This document shows positions 1-5,040 of a stretch of 6,373 nt of DNA, piece after piece; the stretch's first letter is position 1; the number at the start of each line of letters is the position of its first letter. Below the pieces are notes generated by a model that saw only the letters and a list, made by a program, of their open reading frames with translations, had not been told where the DNA came from and did no database searches. Position numbers and translations under genes: made by a program. Location: positions 1 to 6,373 of the forward strand of contig CAIYKK010000373.1 of NCBI GenBank assembly GCA_903926695.1. The letters run 5' to 3'. The DNA comes from an uncultured Burkholderiales bacterium (lineage in GTDB: Bacteria > Pseudomonadota > Gammaproteobacteria > Burkholderiales > Burkholderiaceae_C).

Positions 1-1614
1 CACCACACGCTCGACGCTGACGCGCTCCAGGCGCAGGCGGACACTGCCGCTGGTGATGCGCGAGATTTCCAGCAAATCATCGACCAAGTGCTTGAGCTGG
101 CCCACCTGCCGCTCAATGATGCTGCGCGCCTGGTGCTGCACCGGGTCTTCGTCTTTTTGCAGGGCGAGCAGCTGCACCGCGTTGGTCAGCGGCGCCATCG
201 GGTTGCGCAGCTCATGGCTGAGCATCGCCAGAAACTCGTCCTTGCGGTGGTGCAGGTCAGCCAGCGCCTGCGCCTGCTCCTGCGTCTTGCGCTCCAGACG
301 GCTGCGCTCGGTGATGTCGTAAAAGCAGTTGATCGCCCCGGTGATCTCGCCCCAGCCGTTTTTCAGCGGCACGATGTTGGCAATGACGGTGATGCGCGAG
401 CCGTCGGGGCGCTCGATGATGGCTTCGACGCCATTGACCTGCGGCACATCGCCCTTGAGCACGGCAATCATCGGGTTTTGCGAAGCGGGGAGCAACTGGC
501 CGTCGGGCCGATAGACCTTGGCCACGCCACAGAAGCGCTCGTCCACATCATTGTGCCGGGGCGTACGTCCCCAGAGTTTTACCGCACAGGGATTGAACTC
601 CTGGATGACGCCCGAGGTGTCGCACGAATACATCGCCACCGGCCCCCGGTCAAACAGGGCGCGAAAACGCTGCTCGCTGTGGCGCAGGGCTTTTTCGGCC
701 AGCTTGCGCTCGGTGCAATCGTCATGCACGATGATGACGCGCACCGGCCCTGGCCCCCGAAAGCGGGTTACGCGCATGAAAAACCAGCGCTGCTGGGTCG
801 GCGAGTGGCAGGGATACTCCATCTGAAAAGACGAATGCCACCCGGCAATCACATTGCTGATGCCCCGGACATAGTCCGGCTGCGCGCTGCCGGGTGCCAG
901 CGCCTGCATGCACTTTTGCAGATAGTTCACGCCCACGCCCAGAGCACTGGCGACATTTACGCTCATGCCAGGAGGCTGGCTCTCACGGGCAAAGCGCTGC
1001 CAGGCTTCGTTGATTTCGACAATCACACCCGCCTCGTTCAGCACAGCGATGCGGCCCGACAGGGCATTGAGGGACGCACGGAAAAAACGCTGCGATTCGC
1101 GCAAGGCCTCTTCGGCCTGCTTGCGCTCGGTGATGTCGCAGACGGTGCCGATCACGCCCACGGATGGCCCCTGCAACTCCTGCGCTGACCGGCCCGTGAA
1201 TTCGGCCCAGCGCAGCGTTCCGTCGTCCAGGCGGCGGAACCGGCACTGATGCAGCAGTCGCGCCCCGGTCTGCACGGTGGCCGCGATGGCCCGCCTGAAC
1301 AGCGCAAGGTCTTCGGGGCGGATGATTTTTTCTGCGCAATGGTCGGTGGCCGCAGGCTCGGCAGCAGGAGAAATGCCCAGGATTTCGCAGGTGCGCTCGT
1401 TCATCCAGGTGATGCGCTCGCCCTCGGGCTGCCATGCCCAGACGCCCAGTTGGGCGGCGTCCATAGCCAGGCGCAACATATCCTGGCTCGCCTGTTGGGG
1501 CGGTGCCGTCCTTGGCGTATGTGTCGCGCAAGCGTCTGCTGCGTCTGGACGATGCAAAGCCTCGTCACGGCTTTGTCCCGATGCTTGCGCCGTGGGCAGA
1601 CAAGAGTTGTTCAT
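1..1614 (-). CDS. Multi-PAS sensor histidine kinase, 3' end beyond window
   Basis: This is the sensor half of a two-component system; it would autophosphorylate on histidine and pass the phosphate to a response regulator not seen here. About 538 residues are visible. Three PAS/PAC modules can be read: about 46-165 (closing DITERK at 160), 176-304 (DCTERK at 299) and 311-438 (DITERS at 433). Each ends in the usual linker to the next module. The HisKA helix follows, with the H-box SHELRNPMAPL and phospho-acceptor His467 (codon at 214-216). The frame is still open at base 1, so the ATP-binding domain lies outside. No membrane segment or signal peptide is visible, so a cytoplasmic sensor is likely; the ligand is unknown. 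I chose ATG 1614, preceded by GGCAGG at short spacing. ATG 1671 is in frame but has no ribosome site and lies in a hairpin. A decayed insertion sequence ends just upstream. Confidence 0.9.
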   Translation of the reverse strand, partial: MNNSCLPTAQASGQSRDEALHRPDAADACATHTPRTAPPQQASQDMLRLAMDAAQLGVWAWQPEGERITWMNERTCEILGISPAAEPAATDHCAEKIIRPEDLALFRRAIAATVQTGARLLHQCRFRRLDDGTLRWAEFTGRSAQELQGPSVGVIGTVCDITERKQAEEALRESQRFFRASLNALSGRIAVLNEAGVIVEINEAWQRFARESQPPGMSVNVASALGVGVNYLQKCMQALAPGSAQPDYVRGISNVIAGWHSSFQMEYPCHSPTQQRWFFMRVTRFRGPGPVRVIIVHDDCTERKLAEKALRHSEQRFRALFDRGPVAMYSCDTSGVIQEFNPCAVKLWGRTPRHNDVDERFCGVAKVYRPDGQLLPASQNPMIAVLKGDVPQVNGVEAIIERPDGSRITVIANIVPLKNGWGEITGAINCFYDITERSRLERKTQEQAQALADLHHRKDEFLAMLSHELRNPMAPLTNAVQLLALQKDEDPVQHQARSIIERQVGQLKHLVDDLLEISRITSGSVRLRLERVSVERVV

Positions 1615-1656
1615 ATTGCCTGCCAGTTCAGATTGAGAAGATTTTTCATGGAGATT

Positions 1657-1687
1657 TTTCTGAGCGCGCATTTGGTGCGCAGAGAAA
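1657..1687 (-). other. Imperfect hairpin at likely right end of IS607 remnant
   Basis: The arms are TTTCT-GA-GCGCGC (1657-1669) and GTGCGC-AG-AGAAA (1675-1687). They pair as 5 bp, a 2-nt internal mismatch, then 6 bp including one G-T pair, around a 5-nt loop. It lies 25-55 bp past the tnpB stop on the minus strand. In intact TnpB elements this is where the guide-RNA (omega-RNA) scaffold and element right end are found. No U-run follows on either strand, so it is not a normal terminator. The stem also contains the alternative kinase start ATG at 1671. The role is inferred; the pairing is seen directly. Confidence 0.4.
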
Positions 1688-2086
1688 TGTGTCAAGGATA
1701 GAGCCAACCGTTCAATCAGACTTGCTCATTCCTGCGCAAACAGGAACAAAGCTGACTTTCTGCTTCACCGAGGCTGGTTTCGTTCGGGTCTTGCGAGCCG
1801 AACCAGAGCCACCCTCTCCACAGACTGACACCGTGGAACTCACGGCCATGGTTTTCAAATTGACCGCCGCATTCACATCCCGGTCATGGGTTGTGTTGCA
1901 GGCTGGACAAGTCCATTGACGCACTGATAGCGGCAAAATTTCCAGCTTGTGCCCGCAGTGCGAACAGGTCTTGCTGCCGGGAAACCACCGGTCTGCCACC
2001 ACACTTGCGCCACGCTGCGCCGCTTTGTATTCCAGCTGACGCCGGAATTCAAAGAATCCCAGATCCGAGACCGCCCGCGCCAAATG

Positions 2087-2097
2087 GCGGTTTTTCG
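2087..2097 (-). other. Apparent deletion junction in tnpB (RuvC-II lost)
   Basis: On the minus strand AAAAACCGCC joins KVKGSKN directly to RHLARAVSD in frame. In intact family members, as I recall them, these blocks are separated by some 45-50 residues carrying the RuvC-II glutamate. Both flanks encode an Asn-Arg pair in that family (GSxNR and KNRHLAR). Recombination between two short direct repeats would therefore give this junction. The junction sequence is seen; the mechanism is inferred. Confidence 0.55.
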
Positions 2098-2211
2098 AGC
2101 CTTTGACCTTGCGGCTGAGGCTCCTGAATAAGCGCTGCAAGCGGCACAGCAAGGCTTTGTGCGCCTTGGGGCCGGGGATTGGCGGCTCTCCCGTTGAGAG
2201 CGTTGCGAGTG

Positions 2212-2220
2212 CTGAGATAC
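2212..2220 (-). other. Apparent frame-shifting deletion junction in tnpB (RuvC-I lost)
   Basis: The reading frame encoding KIMSATVS meets the frame encoding SALATLSTGE at GTATCT. In intact relatives the second block is preceded by GVDLGV, which holds the first RuvC aspartate. The loss, about 35 residues by recall, changes the reading frame. A short shared TCT could have been the deletion end-point. Confidence 0.5.
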
Positions 2221-2255
2221 CGTGGCTGACATGATTTTCCCCGTAAAACGCAAAA

Positions 2256-2303
2256 CCTCACGCATGCGCACCCAGCCAAGATGGGGAATGCGTATGCGTG
2301 AGG
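2256..2303. repeat. 13-bp inverted repeat inside tnpB remnant
   Basis: CCTCACGCATGCG at 2256-2268 is the inverted copy of CGTATGCGTGAGG at 2291-2303, with one mismatch in 13 and a 22-bp loop. It falls in the codons for RIRIPHLGWVRMRE. The right arm runs into the GCGTGAG tandem duplication. Confidence 0.8.
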
Positions 2304-2313
2304 CGTGAGGCGT
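2296..2313. repeat. Heptamer tandem duplication GCGTGAG x2 (+GCGT)
   Basis: Two exact copies of GCGTGAG lie at 2296-2302 and 2303-2309, followed by a partial GCGT. Removing one copy restores the reading FSVDASRIRIP in the tnpB remnant, the form expected in intact relatives. The second unit is therefore probably a later 7-bp expansion. Confidence 0.85.
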
Positions 2314-2323
2314 CAACGCTAAA

Positions 2324-2344
2324 TTGATCATTGATCATTGATCA
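2324..2344. repeat. Heptamer tandem repeat TTGATCA x3
   Basis: Three exact copies of TTGATCA are followed by a further TTG. On the coding (minus) strand they encode the end of SNDQ and then a TGA stop. With a single copy, Asn-Asp-Gln would run on into Phe as in intact TnpB. The two extra units (14 bp) create the premature stop of the N-terminal tnpB fragment. Confidence 0.9.
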
Positions 2345-2609
2345 TTGCTCAGGCTGAAGCGGTCGTGAACGCCTTTCTTTTTGAACTTGGGGTATTTGGC
2401 CCGACCGGCAAAAAAGTTCTGGAATGCTTGTCCCAATTGAATAATGGCCATTTCCGATGGCCTGGGCTGGGTGTTGTCCAGCTTCCAGGCCTCGTATTGT
2501 TTTTGCCATTTATCGAGCGCCCAGTTGTAGGCAAAGCGCGCCGTACCTGCTGCACGGGCGAAATAAGTTGCCTGCACGTTGTTGGGCTTGAGCGCGATTT
2601 TGTGAGCGA

Positions 2610-2834
2610 TCAGCATAATGGAGCCTGCACAGCCTGTTTCATACCGTGCAGGAGTTTGTGATTTTTGCGCCAGCGGCTACCGTAAAGCCGCGCCGAAAAT
2701 ACGGTGATGATTTTCAGCACGTCTGTGGCCAAATCTTCCTCGAACGTGGTGTCCACGCCTTTGTTGATGATGAGAACTTCCATGTTTTTGGCTTGGTAAA
2801 CGCCAATTTTGCGCCAAAATTCGGCGGCATTCAT
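2610..2834 (-). pseudogene. tnpA: tnpA serine-recombinase remnant, IS607 family
   Basis: An intact IS607 TnpA is a serine recombinase of about 200 residues with a MerR-like DNA-binding N-terminus and a resolvase catalytic domain. Only 74 codons remain. Residues from about 18 on (MEVLIINKG, DTTFEEDLATD, VLKIITVFSARLYGSR, then KLLHGMKQAV) match the C-terminal part of the catalytic domain. The first 12 or so residues (MNAAEFWRKIGVY) look like the N-terminal helix-turn-helix start fused directly to that tail. The middle, including the catalytic serine motif, would then be deleted; this fusion is an inference. The gene ends at TGA 2610-2612, overlapping the tnpB start in TTATGCTGA, as in intact elements. 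It cannot be an active recombinase. A TTG at 2861 would extend the frame but adds nothing recognisable. Confidence 0.8.
2624..2652 (-). promoter_or_regulatory. Hairpin covering the tnpB ribosome-binding region
   Basis: CCTGCAC (2624-2630) and GTGCAGG (2646-2652) form a perfect 7-bp stem with a 15-nt loop, within the last codons of the tnpA remnant. On the minus-strand transcript the AGG that could serve as tnpB ribosome-binding site is in the 3' arm, about 7 nt before ATG 2616. This arrangement would limit tnpB translation unless ribosomes reading tnpA open the stem. The function is inferred. Confidence 0.4.
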
Positions 2835-2878
2835 ACTGCTTGAACCCTGACGGTGCCGCAATCCGTGGCTGCGGGCCG

Positions 2879-3271
2879 CTACTGGGGCCGCTCGTTGTCA
2901 GGCAGGCGGTAGCTTGACGCTTCTTCGTCGGTTTCCATCGCGGCGCGCGGCTGGTCGCTGTGCGAGACCTGGTAGCCGTCGGCGACATAACCGGGGCCTT
3001 TCATCACCATCACGATGACGCAGCCGATGCCGACCGTTGCCACCATCGACAAGTGAAAAACGATCACGCCGCCAACCACGTAATTCATCATCTGCAGCCA
3101 GCGGGCTTCGGCGGCGTCGGAGGAGGCATCGGTGCCCAGATAGATCAGTCCCAGGCAGAGCAAGGGCAGCGCCGTGCCGACCAGCGCGATCAGCGGCAGC
3201 TTGCGCCACAGGCGCCACTCCAGCCCAGTAGCCGAGCGGCGGGAATTCGGGATTTTTGCGAACCAGTTCAT
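2879..3271 (-). CDS. Small two-helix inner-membrane protein, function unknown
   Basis: I do not recognise a named family. The product is 130 residues long. A basic N-terminus (MNWFAKIPNSRR, then EWRLWRKLP) precedes a first hydrophobic helix at about 25-46. A short acidic loop follows (TDASSDAAEARW), then a second helix at about 64-90 ending at the sequence MKGPGYVADGY. The tail is hydrophilic and acidic (METDEEASS). Charge distribution predicts both ends in the cytoplasm. The start was set at ATG 3271 because AGGTGG lies a few bases upstream. The open frame continues to 3361, but that extension has no ribosome site and would bury the first helix. The gene stands alone, with the IS607 remnant just downstream and a gene-free stretch upstream. 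The clear start site and membrane topology suggest a real expressed gene; a role near respiratory proteins is possible but unsupported here. Confidence 0.75.
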   Translation of the reverse strand: MNWFAKIPNSRRSATGLEWRLWRKLPLIALVGTALPLLCLGLIYLGTDASSDAAEARWLQMMNYVVGGVIVFHLSMVATVGIGCVIVMVMKGPGYVADGYQVSHSDQPRAAMETDEEASSYRLPDNERPQ

Positions 3272-3325
3272 AAAAGCCACCTGACTAAAGAAAAAAACAC
3301 AGACTGAAGAGCAAGCTTTATTGTC

Positions 3326-3338
3326 GGCACTAAGTGCC
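3326..3338. promoter_or_regulatory. 13-bp perfect palindrome, possible operator
   Basis: GGCACT-A-AGTGCC is a perfect inverted repeat with a 1-bp centre. It lies about 55 bp upstream of the start of the small membrane-protein gene, a suitable place for a repressor or activator site. No matching second copy was seen. Its regulatory role is inferred from position only. Confidence 0.3.
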
Positions 3339-3498
3339 AAGCTCAGGCGCTCATAGGTCAAAACGGCGGCTGAACGCGCTTTTCTTGCAGTTCACGCCGC
3401 CCAGCGTAGCGCGTGCCCCAGCGCGGGGCGACGGACAACTTTCGCCGCTGTTTGTCAGACAGTTCGCACGCCCCCAAGCCAGCGCTCAGGTAAAAGCC

Positions 3499-3509
3499 GA
3501 GGTGACCTC
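3499..3509. other. 11-bp palindrome GAGGTGACCTC
   Basis: GAGGT and ACCTC flank a central G. The site lies about 230 bp upstream of the small membrane-protein gene and 138 bp past the ubiM stop. A palindrome this short can arise by chance, and no function is assigned. Confidence 0.2.
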
Positions 3510-3532
3510 AGTCAAACCTTACCCCCAATTCC

Positions 3533-3553
3533 TGTGGAATACCCTGTGGATAA
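3533..3553 (+). promoter_or_regulatory. DnaA-box sequence with a degenerate second copy
   Basis: TGTGGATAA at 3545-3553 is the exact reverse complement of the consensus DnaA box TTATCCACA. TGTGGAATA at 3533-3541 resembles it, in the same orientation and 12 bp away. Single boxes occur by chance or as DnaA titration or regulatory sites. There is no AT-rich unwinding region or larger cluster here, so this is not an origin. Confidence 0.4.
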
Positions 3554-3647
3554 GTCTTGGGAAAAGTCAAAAAAACCAATGCTGGCAATGACTTGAAACA
3601 CAATGCCTGTTTATTAGTCAGTTGCCTGAAAAGCCCGCCTCAATGTG

Positions 3648-4853
3648 TCAAGCCGTCAGGGACGCGGCCAGGGCGCGTTTGAACGGCATCAAGCGCTCGC
3701 CTACGCGCAGCGCCATATCGCGCAGGGCGCGGGCAGGCAGCGAATCGTGGGTGTAAAGCCCGGTGATGAACTGCGTGGCCAAGTACGTGGGCCGGGTGGC
3801 GCGGCGGTGGCGCTGCTCGTAGCGCTCTAGCATCTCGGCGCTGGCCATGTCGCGCCCTGCCGCGTGAGCCGCCAGCACGCCCTGCGCCAGCGCCTCAACG
3901 CCCAGCAAGCCAAAATTAAACCCGTGCGCCGTGACCGGGTGCATGCCAACAGCCGCATCGCCCACGCAGGCAAAACGCTGCGCCACCATGCGGCGTGGAT
4001 ACACCGCCACCAGCGGGTAAGCGTGGCGCGTGCTGGCCAGCGTCATCGCGCCCAGCCGCCCGGCAAAGCGGCGCGCCAGATTCTGGTTAAACACCCCGGC
4101 CTCCAGCGCCAGCAACCGCTCGATGGCGTGGTGCGGCAGCGTCAGCACCACGGACGAGCGGTGCGAGCCAGTGGTTGGGTCGTCGTTCATCGGCAGCAGC
4201 GCCAGCGTCTGGCCGTAGTCAAACCACTCCCAAGCCGCGTGATGGTGCGGCGCTTCGTGCGCCATCACGCACACCAGCATGGTCTGGCCGAAGTCGTGCA
4301 TGTCCGCCGCAATGCCCATTGCCCGGCGCGTGGTCGAAAAGCGGCTGTCGGCGGCGACCAGCAGCCGGGCATCAAGCACCGCGCCGCTGGCCAGCGTGAC
4401 CTGCGCGCCTTGCGCGTCCGAGCCGACGCGGCTGACGGCCTCGCCCGCCAGCAAGGTGATGTCGCCGTTGGCCTGCATCGCCGCCTGCACCGACTCATAA
4501 GCGGCGCGGCGTATCAGGTGATTCGACACCAGCCAGCCCAGCTCGCTGTGTGCCGTCAGGCCGTGGCCAATCACCATCGCAAACGGCGACGCGCCGTTCA
4601 GAATGCGCGCATCGCGCAGCGGCGACAGCGCGTTCGGCGCGAACGCCTCGATGCGCTCCCACAGGCCAAGCTGGCGCATGAGCTGCGCCGAATGCTGGGT
4701 CAGCGCGATTTCGCGCCCGTCAAAAGCGGGTTGTTCGAGGGCGGCCAGCGGCTGCTGCTCGACCAGCGCAATGCGCAGGCCGTGGCCCGAAAGGGCGCGG
4801 GCCAGGCACAGCCCGGCAGGGCCAGCGCCTGAAATGAGGATGTCAAAGTTCAT
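3648..4853 (-). CDS. ubiM: Ubiquinone-biosynthesis FAD hydroxylase, UbiM type
   Basis: This is a flavin monooxygenase of the UbiH/UbiF/Coq6 family, which hydroxylates the ring of ubiquinone precursors. It is 401 residues long, full length for the family. The Rossmann motif SGAGPAGL (8-15) binds the ADP part of FAD. DGREIALT (45-52) is a hallmark of ubiquinone hydroxylases. The middle motif is LLVAADSRFSTTR (164-176), and the second FAD motif is GDAAVGMHPVTAHGFNFGL (298-316). The spelling GDAAVGMHP in place of GDAAHxxxP, together with ADMHDFGQTM (183-192) and FDYGQTLALLPM (211-222), matches the UbiM branch known from Neisseria and other proteobacteria. Some UbiM proteins hydroxylate more than one ring position, so regiospecificity here cannot be read from sequence. 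The start is ATG 4853; no clear ribosome site precedes it. The gene appears to be monocistronic. Confidence 0.88.
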   Translation of the reverse strand: MNFDILISGAGPAGLCLARALSGHGLRIALVEQQPLAALEQPAFDGREIALTQHSAQLMRQLGLWERIEAFAPNALSPLRDARILNGASPFAMVIGHGLTAHSELGWLVSNHLIRRAAYESVQAAMQANGDITLLAGEAVSRVGSDAQGAQVTLASGAVLDARLLVAADSRFSTTRRAMGIAADMHDFGQTMLVCVMAHEAPHHHAAWEWFDYGQTLALLPMNDDPTTGSHRSSVVLTLPHHAIERLLALEAGVFNQNLARRFAGRLGAMTLASTRHAYPLVAVYPRRMVAQRFACVGDAAVGMHPVTAHGFNFGLLGVEALAQGVLAAHAAGRDMASAEMLERYEQRHRRATRPTYLATQFITGLYTHDSLPARALRDMALRVGERLMPFKRALAASLTA

Positions 4854-4885
4854 GCCGGGCAGCGTAGCAGCGCTGGGTGCCGGGC

Positions 4886-4905
4886 GTGTTGATTGCAGTC
4901 AACAC
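4886..4905. promoter_or_regulatory. 20-bp near-perfect palindrome upstream of ubiM
   Basis: Arms GTGTTGA (4886-4892) and TCAACAC (4899-4905) flank a TTGCAG centre whose inner TGCA is also symmetric; only one base pair breaks the full symmetry. It sits 33 bp upstream of the ubiM start, where an operator would act. Five T residues follow on the plus strand, so a weak plus-strand terminator is possible, but no plus-strand gene precedes it. On the minus strand it contains TTGACT, a possible -35, without a convincing -10. Confidence 0.45.
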
Positions 4906-4985
4906 TTTTTCGATACTGCCCGACCGATCCGTGTACCGGCCCTGCAATCGGCCAGCGCGGACGCCAGATGGTTGTACTGGCAGCG

Positions 4986-5017
4986 AAAAAAAGCTCCCTG
5001 CCATGAACAGGGAGCTT
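4986..5017 (-). terminator. Rho-independent terminator of the RTX gene
   Basis: Read on the minus strand, a perfect 10-bp stem AAGCTCCCTG / CAGGGAGCTT (5008-5017 with 4991-5000) encloses a 7-nt loop and runs into a T-tract (4986-4992). It lies about 24 bp past the RTX stop codon, so it ends that transcript and isolates ubiM from it. Confidence 0.92.
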
Positions 5018-5040
5018 CTCAGGCTAATTTAATGACGGGA

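Larger units (their letters stand above)
1712..2616 (-). pseudogene. tnpB: tnpB (IS607/IS605 OrfB) pseudogene, RuvC-I and -II deleted
   Basis: TnpB is an RNA-guided RuvC nuclease of IS200/IS605 and IS607 elements, related to Cas12. From ATG 2616 the N-terminus (MLIAHKIALKP, then FARAAGTARFAYNWALDKW) reads to SLSNDQ and stops at 2335-2337 in a heptamer repeat. The same frame resumes at 2331 with RIRIPHLGWVRMRE and KIMSATVS. At about 2215 the homology jumps to another frame (ALATLSTGE, GPKAHKALL, LCRLQRLFRSLSRKVKG), which runs to the stop at 1712. The zinc finger (CSHCGH, CPAC) and RuvC-III motif HDRDVNAAVNLK remain. By recall of intact relatives three pieces are missing: about 30 residues after PRPSE, the GVDLGV segment (RuvC-I Asp), and the part between KGSKNR and HLARAVSD that holds the IEDL motif (RuvC-II Glu). 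The remnant is 905 bp, against roughly 1.2 kb when intact. It cannot encode an active nuclease. Confidence 0.9.
1657..2834 (-). mobile_element. Degenerate IS607-family insertion sequence (tnpA + tnpB remnants)
   Basis: The unit consists of a truncated serine-recombinase gene overlapping a broken tnpB. That order and overlap are typical of IS607-family elements, as opposed to IS605 elements, which carry a Y1 HUH transposase. Neither protein can be active: TnpA lacks its catalytic N-terminal domain and TnpB lacks two RuvC segments and is frame-broken. The outer limits are approximate. The left limit is set at a terminal hairpin just outside the tnpB 3' end and the right limit at the first ATG of the tnpA remnant. 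I saw no clear terminal inverted repeats or target duplication, which fits the family. It sits between the kinase and a small membrane-protein gene and interrupts neither. Confidence 0.8.
3272..3647. other. Gene-free intergenic region
   Basis: These 376 bp separate ubiM from the small membrane-protein gene; both are transcribed leftward. I find no protein or RNA gene. The stretch holds a ribosome-binding site for the left gene at its left end, a 13-bp palindrome (3326-3338), a weak GC-rich hairpin (GCCCC 3415-3419 with GGGGC 3425-3429), an 11-bp palindrome (3499-3509) and a DnaA-box pair (3533-3553). No convincing -35/-10 pair or terminator with a T-run was found. Confidence 0.6.

Noticed and set aside
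88..1188. Long open frame of 366 codons on the plus strand
   Set aside because: It is the antisense of the histidine kinase, whose PAS linkers and H-box are clear on the minus strand; the plus-strand product resembles nothing and is typical of GC-rich shadow frames.
2296..2344. CRISPR-like short repeats
   Set aside because: The units are 7 bp, directly adjacent and without spacers; they are tandem expansions inside a coding remnant.
1712..2616. Nuclease-dead TnpB-like regulator (TldR-type repurposed protein)
   Set aside because: Loss of the RuvC acidic residues suggests this idea, but the gene also has an internal stop, a frameshift and large losses from the body of the protein, so no repurposed full-length product can be made.
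2856..2874. Terminator downstream of the small membrane-protein gene
   Set aside because: CCGCA and TGCGG form only a 5-bp stem, with no T-run following on the minus strand.
3272..3361. N-terminal extension of the small membrane protein to 3361
   Set aside because: ATG 3271 has a good AGGTGG ribosome site; the extension has none and would cover the 13-bp palindrome with coding sequence.
3533..3553. Replication origin
   Set aside because: Only one exact DnaA box and one poor copy are present, with no AT-rich unwinding element and no dnaA, dnaN or rep gene nearby.
3570..3592. Terminator for ubiM near the A-run at 3570-3576
   Set aside because: The adjoining inverted sequence (TGC/GCA around TG) gives too short a stem to support a call, despite the T-run on the minus strand.
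3864..4832. Open frame of 322 codons on the plus strand
   Set aside because: It lies wholly opposite ubiM, which has all its flavin-binding motifs; the plus-strand product is Arg/Gln/His-rich and lacks any domain.
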